Assembly (NCBI RefSeq): GCF_036242395.1
Contig: NZ_CP108458.1
Span: 3,472,001-3,536,000 of the forward strand
Direction of reading: 5' to 3'
Source: Kitasatospora sp. NBC_01266
GTDB lineage: Bacteria > Actinomycetota > Actinomycetes > Streptomycetales > Streptomycetaceae
DNA length: 64,000 nt
The number at the start of each line of letters is the position of its first letter. The first letter of the stretch is position 1. This document shows, one piece after another, positions 7,520 to 17,431 of the stretch. Both the position numbers and the translations under genes were made by a program. The notes beneath the pieces were generated by a model that saw nothing but the letters and a program-made list of their open reading frames with translations, had not been told where the DNA came from and made no database searches.

Positions 7520-8686
7520 GTGCGGATCACCATCGCAGGAGGCGGTATCGGCGGGCTCGCCACCGCGCTCAGCCTGCATGCGGCCGGATTCGACGACGTC
7601 GTCGTACACGAGGCGGCCCGGGAGATCCGTCCGCTCGGCGTCGGGATCAACCTCCTCCCGCACGCGGTGAGAGAGTTGACCGAGCTCGGCCTGGCCGACC
7701 GGCTGGCCGCGATCGGTGTCCCCACCGCCGAGCTGGCCTACTTCAACCAGCACGGGCAGCTGATCTGGTCCGAACCGCGCGGGCTCGGCGCCGGCTACCG
7801 GTGGCCGCAGTACTCGGTGCACCGGGGCAGGCTGCAAATGCTGCTGCTGGACGCCGTCCGCGAGCGCCTCGGCGCGCAGGCCGTCCGGACCGGGAGCCGG
7901 ATCACCGGCCTGCGCCACGACTCCGACCTGCTCGTCGGCGCCGACGGGATCCACTCGGCCGTCAGGGCCGCGCTCTTCCCCGGCGAAGGGGCACCGACGT
8001 GGAACGGGCTCATGCTGTGGCGGGGCACGACCTATGGCGAGCCGTTCCTGACCGGCCGGTCCATGATCATGGCCGGGGACGGAGCGCAGAAGTTCGTCGC
8101 CTACCCGATCGGGGAAGGGCCGCTGATCAACTGGGTCGCCGAACGGCCGCTGGACGGCGAACCGCCCAAGCGCGGCAACTGGAACCGCCCCACCGATCTG
8201 GCCACGGTCGTAGCGCACTTCGCCGACTGGAGGTTCGACTGGCTGGACGTGCCGGGGCTCATCGCGGGAGCCGAGGCGGCCTTCGAGTACCCGATGGTGG
8301 ACCGCGAGCCCCTGCCGTACTGGACCAGGGACGACGTCGTCCTGCTGGGCGACGCCGCGCACGCCATGTACCCCGTCGGCTCCAACGGAGCGTCCCAGGC
8401 GATCATCGACGCCCGGGTGCTCGCCCACTCGCTCGCCACGACCGGCTCCGCCGCCGGCTACGAGGAAATCCGCCGACCCGCCACCACCGCGCTCCAACTC
8501 GCCAACCGGCGCCAAGGGCCCGAGGTCGTCATGAGGCTCGCCCACGAGCGGGCTCCCGGTGGCTTCGAGGACATCGAACAGGTCGTCCCGCTCGCGGAGC
8601 GTACGGAGATCGCCGCTTCGTACAAGCGCACCGCGGGCTTCGACCCGACCCTGCTCAACGAGCGCGCGTCGTGGAGCGTGCGGTGA
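7520..8686 (+). CDS. FAD-dependent monooxygenase (aromatic hydroxylase class)
   Basis: 388 aa, class A flavoprotein monooxygenase of the p-hydroxybenzoate-hydroxylase fold. The Rossmann motif GGGIGGLATALSL is at the N-terminus, the DG motif is LLVGADGIHSAVR, and the ribose-binding GDAAHAMYPVGSNGASQAI is near residue 275. The substrate is probably an aromatic compound but is not identifiable. GTG 7520 follows GGGAGGG, which sets the start. The stretch between RITGL and the DG motif is only a few residues, whereas relatives usually have about 20 more (a beta-hairpin), so part of the FAD domain may have been lost. It is translationally coupled to the DUF3237 gene and presumably repressed by the divergent MarR. 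Confidence 0.87.
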   Translation: MRITIAGGGIGGLATALSLHAAGFDDVVVHEAAREIRPLGVGINLLPHAVRELTELGLADRLAAIGVPTAELAYFNQHGQLIWSEPRGLGAGYRWPQYSVHRGRLQMLLLDAVRERLGAQAVRTGSRITGLRHDSDLLVGADGIHSAVRAALFPGEGAPTWNGLMLWRGTTYGEPFLTGRSMIMAGDGAQKFVAYPIGEGPLINWVAERPLDGEPPKRGNWNRPTDLATVVAHFADWRFDWLDVPGLIAGAEAAFEYPMVDREPLPYWTRDDVVLLGDAAHAMYPVGSNGASQAIIDARVLAHSLATTGSAAGYEEIRRPATTALQLANRRQGPEVVMRLAHERAPGGFEDIEQVVPLAERTEIAASYKRTAGFDPTLLNERASWSVR

Positions 8687-9132
8687 ACCTGGAGAGCCTC
8701 GCCGTCTTCGAGGTGCGGCTGGATCCGGTCCTCGACCTCGGCGACTCGCACTGGGGTCGCCGCCGGGTGATCAACATCGTCGGCGGGACGTTCGAGGGAC
8801 CGCGGCTGTCCGGGGTGATCCTGCCGGGCGGCGCGGACTGGCAGGTGCTGCACCCCGACGGCACGGCCAGCATCGACACCCGCTCCACGCTGCGCACTCA
8901 CGACGGCGCGCATCTCTACCTCTCCACCAGCGGCGTACGCCACGGCTCACCCGAGGTCCTCCGGAGGTTGGCCGCCGGAGAGGCGGTGGACCCTGCCGAG
9001 TACTACTTCCGGCTCTTCTGCCGCTTCGAGACCGGGGACGAGCGCTACCGGTGGCTGAACCGCACCCTGGCCGTGGCCTCGGCCGCCCGCACCGCCGAGG
9101 CCGTCCGCTACGAGGCGTACACCCTCGAGTAG
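8683..9132 (+). CDS. DUF3237-family protein
   Basis: 149 aa, the full length for the DUF3237/UPF0311 family. Typical blocks are present: VINIVGGTFEGPRLSGVILPGGADWQ, then STLRTHDGAHLYLSTSGVRHG and YYFRLFCRFETGDERYRWLNRTL. Function is unknown; members often accompany oxygenases acting on aromatic compounds. The GTG at 8683 overlaps the stop of the monooxygenase (GTGA), with GGAG about 7 nt ahead, so the two are translationally coupled and should act in one pathway. Confidence 0.85.
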   Translation: MNLESLAVFEVRLDPVLDLGDSHWGRRRVINIVGGTFEGPRLSGVILPGGADWQVLHPDGTASIDTRSTLRTHDGAHLYLSTSGVRHGSPEVLRRLAAGEAVDPAEYYFRLFCRFETGDERYRWLNRTLAVASAARTAEAVRYEAYTLE

Positions 9133-9260
9133 TCGGGCCGCCACGTTTCCCGGAACTCACCGGCTGTCCGTCGGCCGAGGCGGCGAACAGCTCACGGCCA
9201 CGCCGCCCCGGAATCCCGGATCTCGGTCCCGCATCGAACGCGGGGCCCCCTGGCCTTCGG

Positions 9261-9279
9261 CTACGCGCGTAGATATGCT
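9261..9279 (+). promoter_or_regulatory. deoC promoter with nucleoside-regulon palindrome
   Basis: CTACGCGCGTAG (9261-9272), a perfect 12-bp palindrome, is followed after one base by the -10 hexamer TATGCT (9274-9279). The deoC GTG is 6 nt further, so the mRNA is likely leaderless. The same palindrome recurs before add, deoA and bmpA. Confidence 0.75.
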
Positions 9280-9285
9280 GCTCTG

Positions 9286-10278
9286 GTGACTATGTCCACT
9301 GTTGCAGCCAACGCCCCCGGCGCCGCGGGCGGCGGCCTGAGCGACGTCGCCGCTTCCGAGGCCTCGCTCCGCCGCTTCCTGCACGGCCTGCCCGGCGTCG
9401 ACGCCGTCGGCCTCGAAGCCCGCGCCGCCTCCCTCGGTACGCGGTCGATCAAGACGACGGCCAAGGCCTTCGCGATCGACCTCGCCATCTCGATGATCGA
9501 CCTGACCACGCTGGAAGGCGCGGACACGGTCGGCAAGGTGCGCGCCCTGTGCGCGAAGGGGAAGCACCCCGACCCGAGCGATCCGTCCGCCCCGCAGGTC
9601 GCCGCGATCTGCGTCTATCCGGACATGGTCGCCACCGCGAAGGCGGCCCTCGCGGGCACCGGGATCCAGGTGGCCTCGGTCGCCACCGCCTTCCCCGCCG
9701 GGCGCGCCGCGCTGCCGGTGAAGCTCGCGGACACCGCCGACGCGGTGGCCGCCGGGGCGGACGAGATCGACATGGTGATCGATCGCGGCGCCTTCCTGTC
9801 CGGCCGGTACCTGGACGTCTTCAACGAGATCACCGCCGTCAAGCAGGCCTGCGAGCGGCCCGACGGGACCTCGGCCCACCTCAAGGTGATCTTCGAGACC
9901 GGCGAACTGCAGACCTACGACAACGTGCGCCGCGCCTCCTGGCTGGCCATGCTGGCCGGCGCGGACTTCATCAAGACCTCGACCGGCAAGGTCACCGTCA
10001 ACGCCACGCCCCCGGTGACCCTGCTGATGCTGGAGGCGGTGCGCGACTTCAAGGCCGCCACCGGCGTGCAGGTCGGCGTGAAGCCGGCCGGCGGTATCAA
10101 GACCACCAAGGACGCGATGAAGTACCTGGTGATGGTCAACGAGACGTTGGGCGACGACTGGCTGACCCCGCACTGGTTCCGCTTCGGCGCCTCCAGCCTG
10201 CTCAACGATCTGCTGATGCAGCGTCAGAAGCTCAGCACCGGCCGGTACTCCGGTCCCGACTACGTGACGGTGGACTGA
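9286..10278 (+). CDS. deoC: Deoxyribose-phosphate aldolase
   Basis: 330 aa; cleaves 2-deoxyribose-5-phosphate to glyceraldehyde-3-phosphate and acetaldehyde. The Schiff-base lysine is in FIKTSTGK (Lys230) and the second catalytic lysine in GVKPAGGIK (Lys266); the acidic EIDMVID segment supplies the proton-relay Asp. It has an N-terminal extension of about 70 aa relative to E. coli DeoC. The start is GTG 9286 (leaderless, 6 nt behind the -10), with ATG 9292 as an alternative. Two aldehyde dehydrogenase genes follow at 6 nt and by overlap. Acetaldehyde is an obvious substrate for them. Confidence 0.95.
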   Translation: MTMSTVAANAPGAAGGGLSDVAASEASLRRFLHGLPGVDAVGLEARAASLGTRSIKTTAKAFAIDLAISMIDLTTLEGADTVGKVRALCAKGKHPDPSDPSAPQVAAICVYPDMVATAKAALAGTGIQVASVATAFPAGRAALPVKLADTADAVAAGADEIDMVIDRGAFLSGRYLDVFNEITAVKQACERPDGTSAHLKVIFETGELQTYDNVRRASWLAMLAGADFIKTSTGKVTVNATPPVTLLMLEAVRDFKAATGVQVGVKPAGGIKTTKDAMKYLVMVNETLGDDWLTPHWFRFGASSLLNDLLMQRQKLSTGRYSGPDYVTVD

Positions 10279-10284
10279 AACCCG

Positions 10285-11773
<1,489 letters not shown>

Positions 11774-11781
<8 letters not shown>

Positions 11782-12676
11782 TATCGCCACGCGTCTTGAC
11801 GTCTTCAAGACCTACAAGCTGTTCGTCGGCGGGAAGTTCCCGCGCTCCGAGAGCGGACGGGTGTACGAGGTGACCGACAGTAAGGGCCAGTGGCTGGCCA
11901 ACGCGCCGCTCGGGACCCGCAAGGACACCCGCGACGCCGTGCTCGCCGCCCGCGCGGCGGTCAAGGGCTGGGCCGGGACCACCGCGTACAACCGCGGCCA
12001 GGTGCTCTACCGGGTGGCCGAGATGCTGCAGGGGCGGCGCGAGCAGTTCGCCGCCGAGGTGGCCGCGGCCGAGGGCCTGGGCGCCAAGAAGGCCGCCGCG
12101 CTGGTGGACCAGGCGATCGACCGCTGGGTCTGGTACGCGGGCTGGACCGACAAGGTGGCGCAGATCGCGGGCGCCGCGAACCCGGTGGCCGGGCCGTACT
12201 TCAACCTCTCGGTGCCGGAGCCGACCGGTGTGGTGGGCATCGTGGCCCCGCAGGCCGGCTACGGGCACTCGTTCCTCGGCCTGGTCTCGGTGATCGCCCC
12301 GGCGATCGCCACCGGCAACACCGTCGTGGTCGCCGCGGCGGCCGACGCCCCGCTGCCGGCCCTGTCGCTGGGCGAGGTGCTCGCCACCTCGGACGTGCCC
12401 GGCGGCGTGGTGAACATCATCTCCGGCCGCACCGCCGACCTCGCGCCGACGCTGGCCTCGCACCAGGACGTCAACGCCCTCGACCTGACCGGCGCGATCG
12501 CCGCCGACGGGCCGGGCGCGGCGGCTGTCCTGGAGGCGGCCGCGGCCGATACATTGAAGCGGGTGCTGCGCCCGGCGGTCGATCCGTCGGCGCAGGACTG
12601 GACCAGTGCCCCGGGCACCGGCCGGCTGCTCTCCTTCCTGGAGACCAAGACGGTCTGGCACCCGATGGGCCAGTAG
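11774..12676 (+). CDS. Catalytically dead aldehyde-dehydrogenase-like protein
   Basis: 300 aa, against about 480-500 for a full ALDH. It keeps the N-terminal and cofactor-domain pattern (LFVGGKFPRSESG, GQVLYRVAEMLQ, EPTGVVGIVAP, IAPAIATGNTVVVAA, PGGVVNIISG). It has no LELGGK glutamate (LDLTGA instead), no cysteine loop and a truncated C-terminus. ATG 11774 overlaps the stop of the active ALDH (ATGTCTGA), so translation is coupled. A regulatory or structural partner of the upstream enzyme is more likely than decay, because the frame is intact and in operon register. Confidence 0.8.
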
Positions 12677-12755
12677 CCCCGGCTCCGCCGGACCACCCAC
12701 CCAGGACTGGCCGTCCCCAGTGCCCCTCTCCCCCCAGGGGCCCGGACGCGCCATC

Positions 12756-12815
12756 GACGGGTCCGCGCCTCCCCCCCCCTGGCGCGGGCCCGTCCTCCGT
12801 TTTCCGCTTCCTTTT
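12756..12815 (+). terminator. Intrinsic terminator of the deoC-ALDH operon
   Basis: 14-bp stem (12756-12769 with 12781-12794, one G-T wobble) with an all-pyrimidine loop. A T-rich run follows (GTTTTCCGCTTCCTTTTCC), unusually good for a classic rho-independent terminator in such GC-rich DNA. A smaller CCCCT/AGGGG hairpin lies just upstream (12723-12740). Confidence 0.8.
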
Positions 12816-12876
12816 CCTTTTCCCCCCATGACGGCGGGTTCCGAGCACGGCGCCCGATGCGTCAGACTGGTGTCTC

Positions 12877-13524
12877 GTGAGTGACTCGCCGTTGAACCCC
12901 GTCCTGACCACCCGTGCCCGCGTGGTGCTGCTCTCCGGGCCCTCGGGATCGGGGAAGTCCTCGCTGGCCGATCGTCTGGCGCTGCCGGTGCTGCAGCTCG
13001 ACGACTTCTACAAGGACGGCGACGACCCGACCCTGCCGCTGCTGCCCGACGGCTCCGGCACCGACTGGGACTCGCCGCTCTCCTGGCACGGCGCACAGGC
13101 GCTGGAGGCGATCCGGCAGCTGGTGGAGACCGGGCGGGCCGAGGTCCCGGTCTACTCGATCCCCACCTGCTCCCGGACCGGCTCGCACACCCTGGAGCTG
13201 GCCGGCGCCCCCGCGTTCATCGCCGAGGGCATCTTCGCCGCCGAACTGATCGCCGCCTGCGAGGCCGAAGGCCTGCTCGGCGCCGCCCTCTGCCTGCGCA
13301 ACCGCCCGCTGACCACGGCCTGGCGCCGGTTCCGCCGAGACGTGCGCGAGGGCCGCAAGGCCGTCCCGTACCTGGTGCGGCGCGGCTGGCGCCTGATGCG
13401 CGCCGAGCACGGGATCGTGGCGCGGCAGGTGGAACTCGGCGCCGACGCCTGCGCGGGCGACGAGGCGGCGGCCCGGGTGCGCGCGGTGGTGCGGCAGGGC
13501 GGGCGGGTCGCGGCGGGCGTCTGA
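12877..13524 (+). CDS. Uridine-kinase-like P-loop kinase
   Basis: 215 aa. The Walker A motif GPSGSGKSS is at residues 21-29, followed by LQLDDFYKDGDDP, the uridine-kinase-type lid and substrate segment (PVYSIPTCSRT) and FIAEGIFAAEL. These features place it in the uridine/cytidine-kinase or phosphoribulokinase-like group. A role in pyrimidine nucleoside salvage fits its neighbours, but specificity is inferred. GTG 12877 lies close to a -10-like AGACTG and has no ribosome site, so the transcript is probably leaderless. Confidence 0.85.
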   Translation: MSDSPLNPVLTTRARVVLLSGPSGSGKSSLADRLALPVLQLDDFYKDGDDPTLPLLPDGSGTDWDSPLSWHGAQALEAIRQLVETGRAEVPVYSIPTCSRTGSHTLELAGAPAFIAEGIFAAELIAACEAEGLLGAALCLRNRPLTTAWRRFRRDVREGRKAVPYLVRRGWRLMRAEHGIVARQVELGADACAGDEAAARVRAVVRQGGRVAAGV

Positions 13525-13545
13525 CACCCCCGGCTGGGTCCGTCC

Positions 13546-14532
13546 TCAGTGGGTGACCGTCACCACCACCTTGCCCACCTGCCCGTTGGACTCCAGGTAC
13601 CGGTGCGCCTCGACGATCTCGCTCAGGTCGAAGGTGCGGTCCACCGCCGGTGCCAGCGTCCCCGCGCGCAGTCCGGCGTCGAGGAAGTGCCAAGCCCGCC
13701 GCCGCACGGCCAGGTCCTCGATGACGTCCAGGTTGCTGTAACCCAGGATCCGCAGGCTCCAGTTCATCGGCAGCGTGGCCGGACGCATGTCCAGCCAGCC
13801 GTAGACGATCAGCAGGCCGCCCGGGGCCACCGCCTGTGCGACGGTGGCCAGCTCGGGTCCGGCCACCGCGTCGAAGACCAGCTCGGCCCCCTTGCCTCCG
13901 GTGATCTCGCCGACCCGGGCCGGCAGGTCCTCCTCGTCCAGCACGATCACGTGCGCGGCACCGAGCTTCAGCAACTGCTCGCGCTTCTTCGCCGTCCTGG
14001 TGACCGCCACCGGAATCGCCCCCAGGTGGTTGGCCACCTGGATCGCCGCCACGCCCACGCTGCTGGACGCCGCCGTGATCAGCACCGTGTCCCCGGGCCG
14101 CAGCCCGCCCTTCTCCACCAGCGCGCCGTACGCGGTGCTGTACGAGAGCCAGACGGCCACGCCGGTCACCGCGTCGAGCCCGCCGGGGCGGTGGACCAGG
14201 TGGCCCTCGGGGACCAGCAGCCGGTCCCCGTAGGCGCCGTGAGTGCTCAGGTGCCCCAGCGCGGCGGTGCTGACCAGGTCGCCGACGGCAAAGCCGGTGA
14301 CCGCCGCACCGATCGCCTCCACCACACCGGTGGCCTCGTAGCCGAGCCGGGAAGCGGGCAGCTGCGGCTGGTAGAAGTAGCTGCCGGCCCGGAACAGCGC
14401 CTCCGCCCGGTTCAGCCCGAGCGCCTCGACCCGCACCAGCACCTGGTCGGGTGCCGGGTCGCCGAGCTCCAGTTCCACGATCCGCAGCACCTCGGGGCCG
14501 CCGATCTCATCGAACACCACTGCCTTGGCCAT
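13546..14532 (-). CDS. Zinc-independent quinone-oxidoreductase-like MDR protein
   Basis: 328 aa of the medium-chain dehydrogenase superfamily. N-terminal GroES-like domain (EIGGPEVL, GLNRAEALFRAG, GYEATGVVEAIG) and NADPH-binding Rossmann domain with AASSSVGVAAIQVA and AAHVIVLDEED. The zinc-binding Cys/His set of alcohol dehydrogenases is absent, which fits NADPH:quinone reductase-type enzymes. It is divergent from an AraC regulator whose cupin-like N-terminal domain is typical of regulators next to such oxidoreductases, so it is the probable target. Confidence 0.87.
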   Translation of the reverse strand: MAKAVVFDEIGGPEVLRIVELELGDPAPDQVLVRVEALGLNRAEALFRAGSYFYQPQLPASRLGYEATGVVEAIGAAVTGFAVGDLVSTAALGHLSTHGAYGDRLLVPEGHLVHRPGGLDAVTGVAVWLSYSTAYGALVEKGGLRPGDTVLITAASSSVGVAAIQVANHLGAIPVAVTRTAKKREQLLKLGAAHVIVLDEEDLPARVGEITGGKGAELVFDAVAGPELATVAQAVAPGGLLIVYGWLDMRPATLPMNWSLRILGYSNLDVIEDLAVRRRAWHFLDAGLRAGTLAPAVDRTFDLSEIVEAHRYLESNGQVGKVVVTVTH

Positions 14533-14574
14533 GGTGGAAATCCCCCATCAGGAGAAGCTCATCAGGTGACTTTC

Positions 14575-14590
14575 CGTCAGCTCGCTGACG
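14575..14590. promoter_or_regulatory. Palindrome between oxidoreductase and AraC regulator
   Basis: CGTCAGC-TC-GCTGACG, 7-bp perfect arms. A direct repeat CATCAGG lies just to its left (14546 and 14560 region). AraC proteins often bind direct repeats, so either element could be the operator of this divergent pair. Confidence 0.4.
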
Positions 14591-14683
14591 TGTCTCCACC
14601 GTAGGAGCGCCTGACCGAGACGGCCCATGCCACACAGTCTCGTTTTCCTGTCCGATCGTCTCCCCGAGCGTTACGCTCCCGCC

Positions 14684-15652
14684 ATGGACGTGCTCAGCGA
14701 CGCGATCACCGCGATGCGCACCGGACGGCCGCACTCGGGCCAGACCCGCAAGTTCGCCCCCTGGGGCCTGCGCTTCCCGCCCGCCCCCGGCACCGGCTTC
14801 CACATCGTGCTGAGCGGCTCCTGCTGGCTGCTGCCGCCCGAGGACGCGGCGCCGATCAGGCTGGGCGTCGGCGACGTGGTGCTGCTGCCGCGCGGCCGGG
14901 GGTACGGGATGGCGGACTCGCTGGAGACCGAACTGGTCGACGTGGAGCTCACCGACGGCCGCCTGCTGCCCGCCCAGCGGTACGAGCCGACCAGCGGCCC
15001 ACCCGGCGCCGAGGTGACCGCCATCCTCTGCGGCGCCTACCAGCTCAACCAGGCCCGCCCGCACCCGCTGCTCGCCGCCCTGCCCGACGTGCTCCACCTG
15101 CCCGCCCGGGTCGGCCGCCACCCCGGCCTGCGCTCCCTGGTCGAACTGCTCGGCGCGGAGCTGACCGACCACCGCCTCGGCGCCGACGCCGCCGTGCCCG
15201 CACTGCTCGACACCCTGCTGCTCTACATCCTGCGCGCCTGGCTGGAGGAGTGCGCGTGCGTGGCCACCACCGGCTGGGCCGCCGCCCTCGGCGACCCGGT
15301 GGTCACCACCGCCCTCCAGGAGATCCACCAGGACCCGGCCCACCCCTGGACCGTCGAGGAACTCGGCACCCGCGCCGGCCTCTCCCGCGCCGCCTTCGCC
15401 CGCCGCTTCACCACCCTGGTCGGCCGCCCACCGCTCGGATACCTCACCTGGTGGCGGATGACCACGGCGGGACGCCTGCTGCGCGAGTCCGACGCGCCGC
15501 TGCGTACGGTGGCCCAACAGGCGGGGTACGTGAGCGAGTTCGCCTTCGCCAAGGCCTTCAAGCGGGAGTACGGGCTCTCCCCGGGGCGGTACCGGGCGCA
15601 GGGGAAGGGCGCGGGGTGGCGGAACGGTTCGGCGGTGGCGGCCGAGGGATAG
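14684..15652 (+). CDS. AraC-family regulator with cupin sensor domain
   Basis: 322 aa. The N-terminal cupin_6/AraC-binding domain begins MDVLSDAITAMRTGRPHS, a very typical start for this subfamily. Two helix-turn-helices follow at the C-terminus (WTVEELGTRAGLSRAAFARRF and LRTVAQQAGYVSEFAFAKAFKR, then YGLSPGRYR). Promoter TGTCCG (14649-14654), 17 bp, TACGCT (14672-14677), with the ATG 6 nt after it: leaderless. The upstream ATG at 14627 would precede that promoter, so 14684 is preferred. It probably controls the divergent oxidoreductase. Confidence 0.9.
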   Translation: MDVLSDAITAMRTGRPHSGQTRKFAPWGLRFPPAPGTGFHIVLSGSCWLLPPEDAAPIRLGVGDVVLLPRGRGYGMADSLETELVDVELTDGRLLPAQRYEPTSGPPGAEVTAILCGAYQLNQARPHPLLAALPDVLHLPARVGRHPGLRSLVELLGAELTDHRLGADAAVPALLDTLLLYILRAWLEECACVATTGWAAALGDPVVTTALQEIHQDPAHPWTVEELGTRAGLSRAAFARRFTTLVGRPPLGYLTWWRMTTAGRLLRESDAPLRTVAQQAGYVSEFAFAKAFKREYGLSPGRYRAQGKGAGWRNGSAVAAEG

Positions 15653-15696
15653 GTTGGATCACGAAGCTGTCGGCACCGCAACGCAAGGAGGCCTTG

Positions 15697-16082
15697 GTGG
15701 CCGCCTGGATCCGTCCCCCCGGTCAGCGATGGACGTATGACGAGGTCAAGGACTTGGACCTGCCCTGCGACTTCGACCTCGTGGATGGGGGGATCGTGCC
15801 ACGAAGCACGACCAGCCTCTGGCACGACACCGTGCGCGACGAGCTGCACTTCGCGCTGTGGACTGCCCGGCGAGCACCTTACGCGGTGCGTTCGGGGTCG
15901 CACGTCCTCATCGACCAGTACAACCCGCCCAGGCCCGACGTCATCGTCTACGACAATTCTGGCTTGACCGCGAGACCAGCGTCTATGCCCCAACTCCCGC
16001 AGGTGGGCGCCATGTCGGGGAGCTGAAGACCGAACTTCCCTTCCCCGTCGAGATCGACCTCCGCAGCCTCCTTGATCTCTGA
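15697..16082 (+). pseudogene. Broken Uma2-family (DUF820) nuclease-fold gene
   Basis: GTG 15697 behind AAGGAGG (15685-15691) opens a Uma2-type N-terminus (RWTYDEVKDLDLPCDFDLVDGGIV, then the PRPDVIVYD block). The frame then runs off into an unrelated tail ending at 16026. The expected family C-terminus (RETSVYAPTPAGGRH ending PFPVEIDLRSLLDL) continues in another frame to 16082. The central core carrying the conserved EVVSP...DR...KxxxY residues is missing, so about 60 codons were deleted with a frameshift near 15965. Compare the intact paralogue at 26925. Confidence 0.72.
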
Positions 16083-16111
16083 TCGCACGCGAGCAGCAGA
16101 GCCCGGCAGAG

Positions 16112-16324
16112 CTACCTCAGGCGGCCGGACTTGAGGTCGGCGACGAAGGCGGCGAAGGAGGCGGCGGGGAAGACGAGTGCCGGGCCGGACGGGTCCTTGG
16201 AGTCGCGCACGGGGGTGACGCCAGAGAACCCGTCGGCGACCTCGACGCAGTTGTTCGACCCTCCGGTGCTGTAACTGGCCTTGCGCCAAACCGCGTTGGT
16301 CAGGCCAGGGGCGGGAGTTCCCAC
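16112..16324 (-). CDS. DUF397-domain protein
   Basis: 70 aa, full length. It carries the family signature WRKASYSTGGSNNCVEVAD, then VRDSKDPSGPALVFPAASFAAFVADLKSG. In streptomycetes these proteins are the small partners of XRE/DUF5753 regulators in whiJ-like loci and are often linked to development. Its ATG overlaps the end of the XRE gene by 25 bp, so the pair is co-transcribed. Confidence 0.92.
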   Translation of the reverse strand: MGTPAPGLTNAVWRKASYSTGGSNNCVEVADGFSGVTPVRDSKDPSGPALVFPAASFAAFVADLKSGRLR

Positions 16325-17145
16325 GTGTACCGATCCTCCATCACGTTCCGGATGAAGGCGGCCGACATCTCCGGGTCGAGCGCGGCAGCCTGCACCCGAT
16401 CGTAGATGACCGTCAATCGGGTGACGTCCTCCGGCTGTTCGAAGAACTGGCCGATGTTGATTCCCTCACTGTAGGCCGACCTCGAGCCGTCCGGCATCGT
16501 GAGCAGGCAGAACGACCCGTTCACGGCCGACAGCGGCAAGCCGCGATGCGGGACCACTTGAAGGTCAATGTTCCGCCGCTGGCCAACCTCCAGCAGGTGT
16601 GCCAGCTGCCCGTACATCACCTTGGTACCACCAACGGGCAGATAGAGAGCGGACTCGTGCAGCGTCATCCGGTACCACGGTGCATTCTCGTCTTGCAGGA
16701 TCTGCTGTCGAGCAAGGCGGGCTGCGAACTTCTCCTCTGCGGTCACGTCGCCCAACAGGCCATCGGACTCGGCGAAGATCGCCCGCATGTACGCCTCAGT
16801 CTGCAACAGGCCCGGGATGACCAGGGAGTACTCCTGGATCATCGTGGCTACAGCCTGCCGGTACAGGAACGTCTTCGCATAGTGGTCGTACTTCGGATTG
16901 TTGATGTGCTCCCAGAGGTCCGTGAGGGCGCTGTCCGCCTGCAACGCCGCGTCCAGCAGCCTGATCAGCTCCCGCCCCGGCGGGTCCGTCGCCAGCTCGA
17001 TCTGCGCGATCCGGTTGTGCGAGACGAACACCATCTGCCCGAGCTGCTTCTGCGTCAGCCCCATACCCTCGCGCAACCGGCGCACCCGCACGCCGAGATA
17101 CGCCGCGAGGGACGCTTTGGGATCGAGTTCTTTCGGTGCCGGCAC
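16300..17145 (-). CDS. XRE-family regulator with DUF5753 (WhiJ/Scr1-like)
   Basis: 281 aa. N-terminal helix-turn-helix (LRRLREGMGLTQKQLGQMVFVSHNRIAQIE type) followed by the DUF5753 domain (PGLLQTEAYMRAIF, then ARLARQQIL). The GTG at 17145 is chosen because GAGGAGGGG stands directly before it; the open frame runs to 17298 but that part has no domain sense. It pairs with the DUF397 gene downstream. An inverted repeat about 100 bp upstream (17247-17283) may be its operator. Confidence 0.88.
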   Translation of the reverse strand: MPAPKELDPKASLAAYLGVRVRRLREGMGLTQKQLGQMVFVSHNRIAQIELATDPPGRELIRLLDAALQADSALTDLWEHINNPKYDHYAKTFLYRQAVATMIQEYSLVIPGLLQTEAYMRAIFAESDGLLGDVTAEEKFAARLARQQILQDENAPWYRMTLHESALYLPVGGTKVMYGQLAHLLEVGQRRNIDLQVVPHRGLPLSAVNGSFCLLTMPDGSRSAYSEGINIGQFFEQPEDVTRLTVIYDRVQAAALDPEMSAAFIRNVMEDRYTWELPPLA

Positions 17146-17246
17146 GGCCCCTCCTCGTCTGTGCGAGCCCGCTTGGAGGCTCCCCGTTCGGGATGGTAGC
17201 CGCGCAGTGTCATGGTCCATGCGCAGATCGTGAGAATTCACTCTTC

Positions 17247-17283
17247 GCTTGCGTAGGAAGTCAGTTACCTGCTTCACGCAAGC
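17247..17283. promoter_or_regulatory. Inverted repeat upstream of the XRE gene
   Basis: GCTTGCGT (17247-17254) and ACGCAAGC (17276-17283) are perfect 8-bp inverted copies 21 bp apart, about two helical turns centre to centre. The spacing suits a dimeric regulator binding with looping, possibly the XRE protein itself. Confidence 0.35.
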
Positions 17284-17324
17284 AGTCGGGCCCGGCATCC
17301 TCTCCCCAGAGGCCGGGCCCGACT
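17284..17324 (-). terminator. Hairpin downstream of sigQ
   Basis: 13-bp perfect stem (17284-17296 with 17312-17324) and 15-nt loop, about 108 bp beyond the sigQ stop. It separates sigQ from the co-directional XRE/DUF397 pair. Confidence 0.65.
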
Positions 17325-17431
17325 GTTCCTTGCGAGAGGAGGCGGCTTCCCTGCCGCCGCGGCTCCCCCGAGCCCGCGACCGCTCCGCTTCCCCACCCGT
17401 CCCCCGACGGGAGTCCTTGTCACACAGTCCG

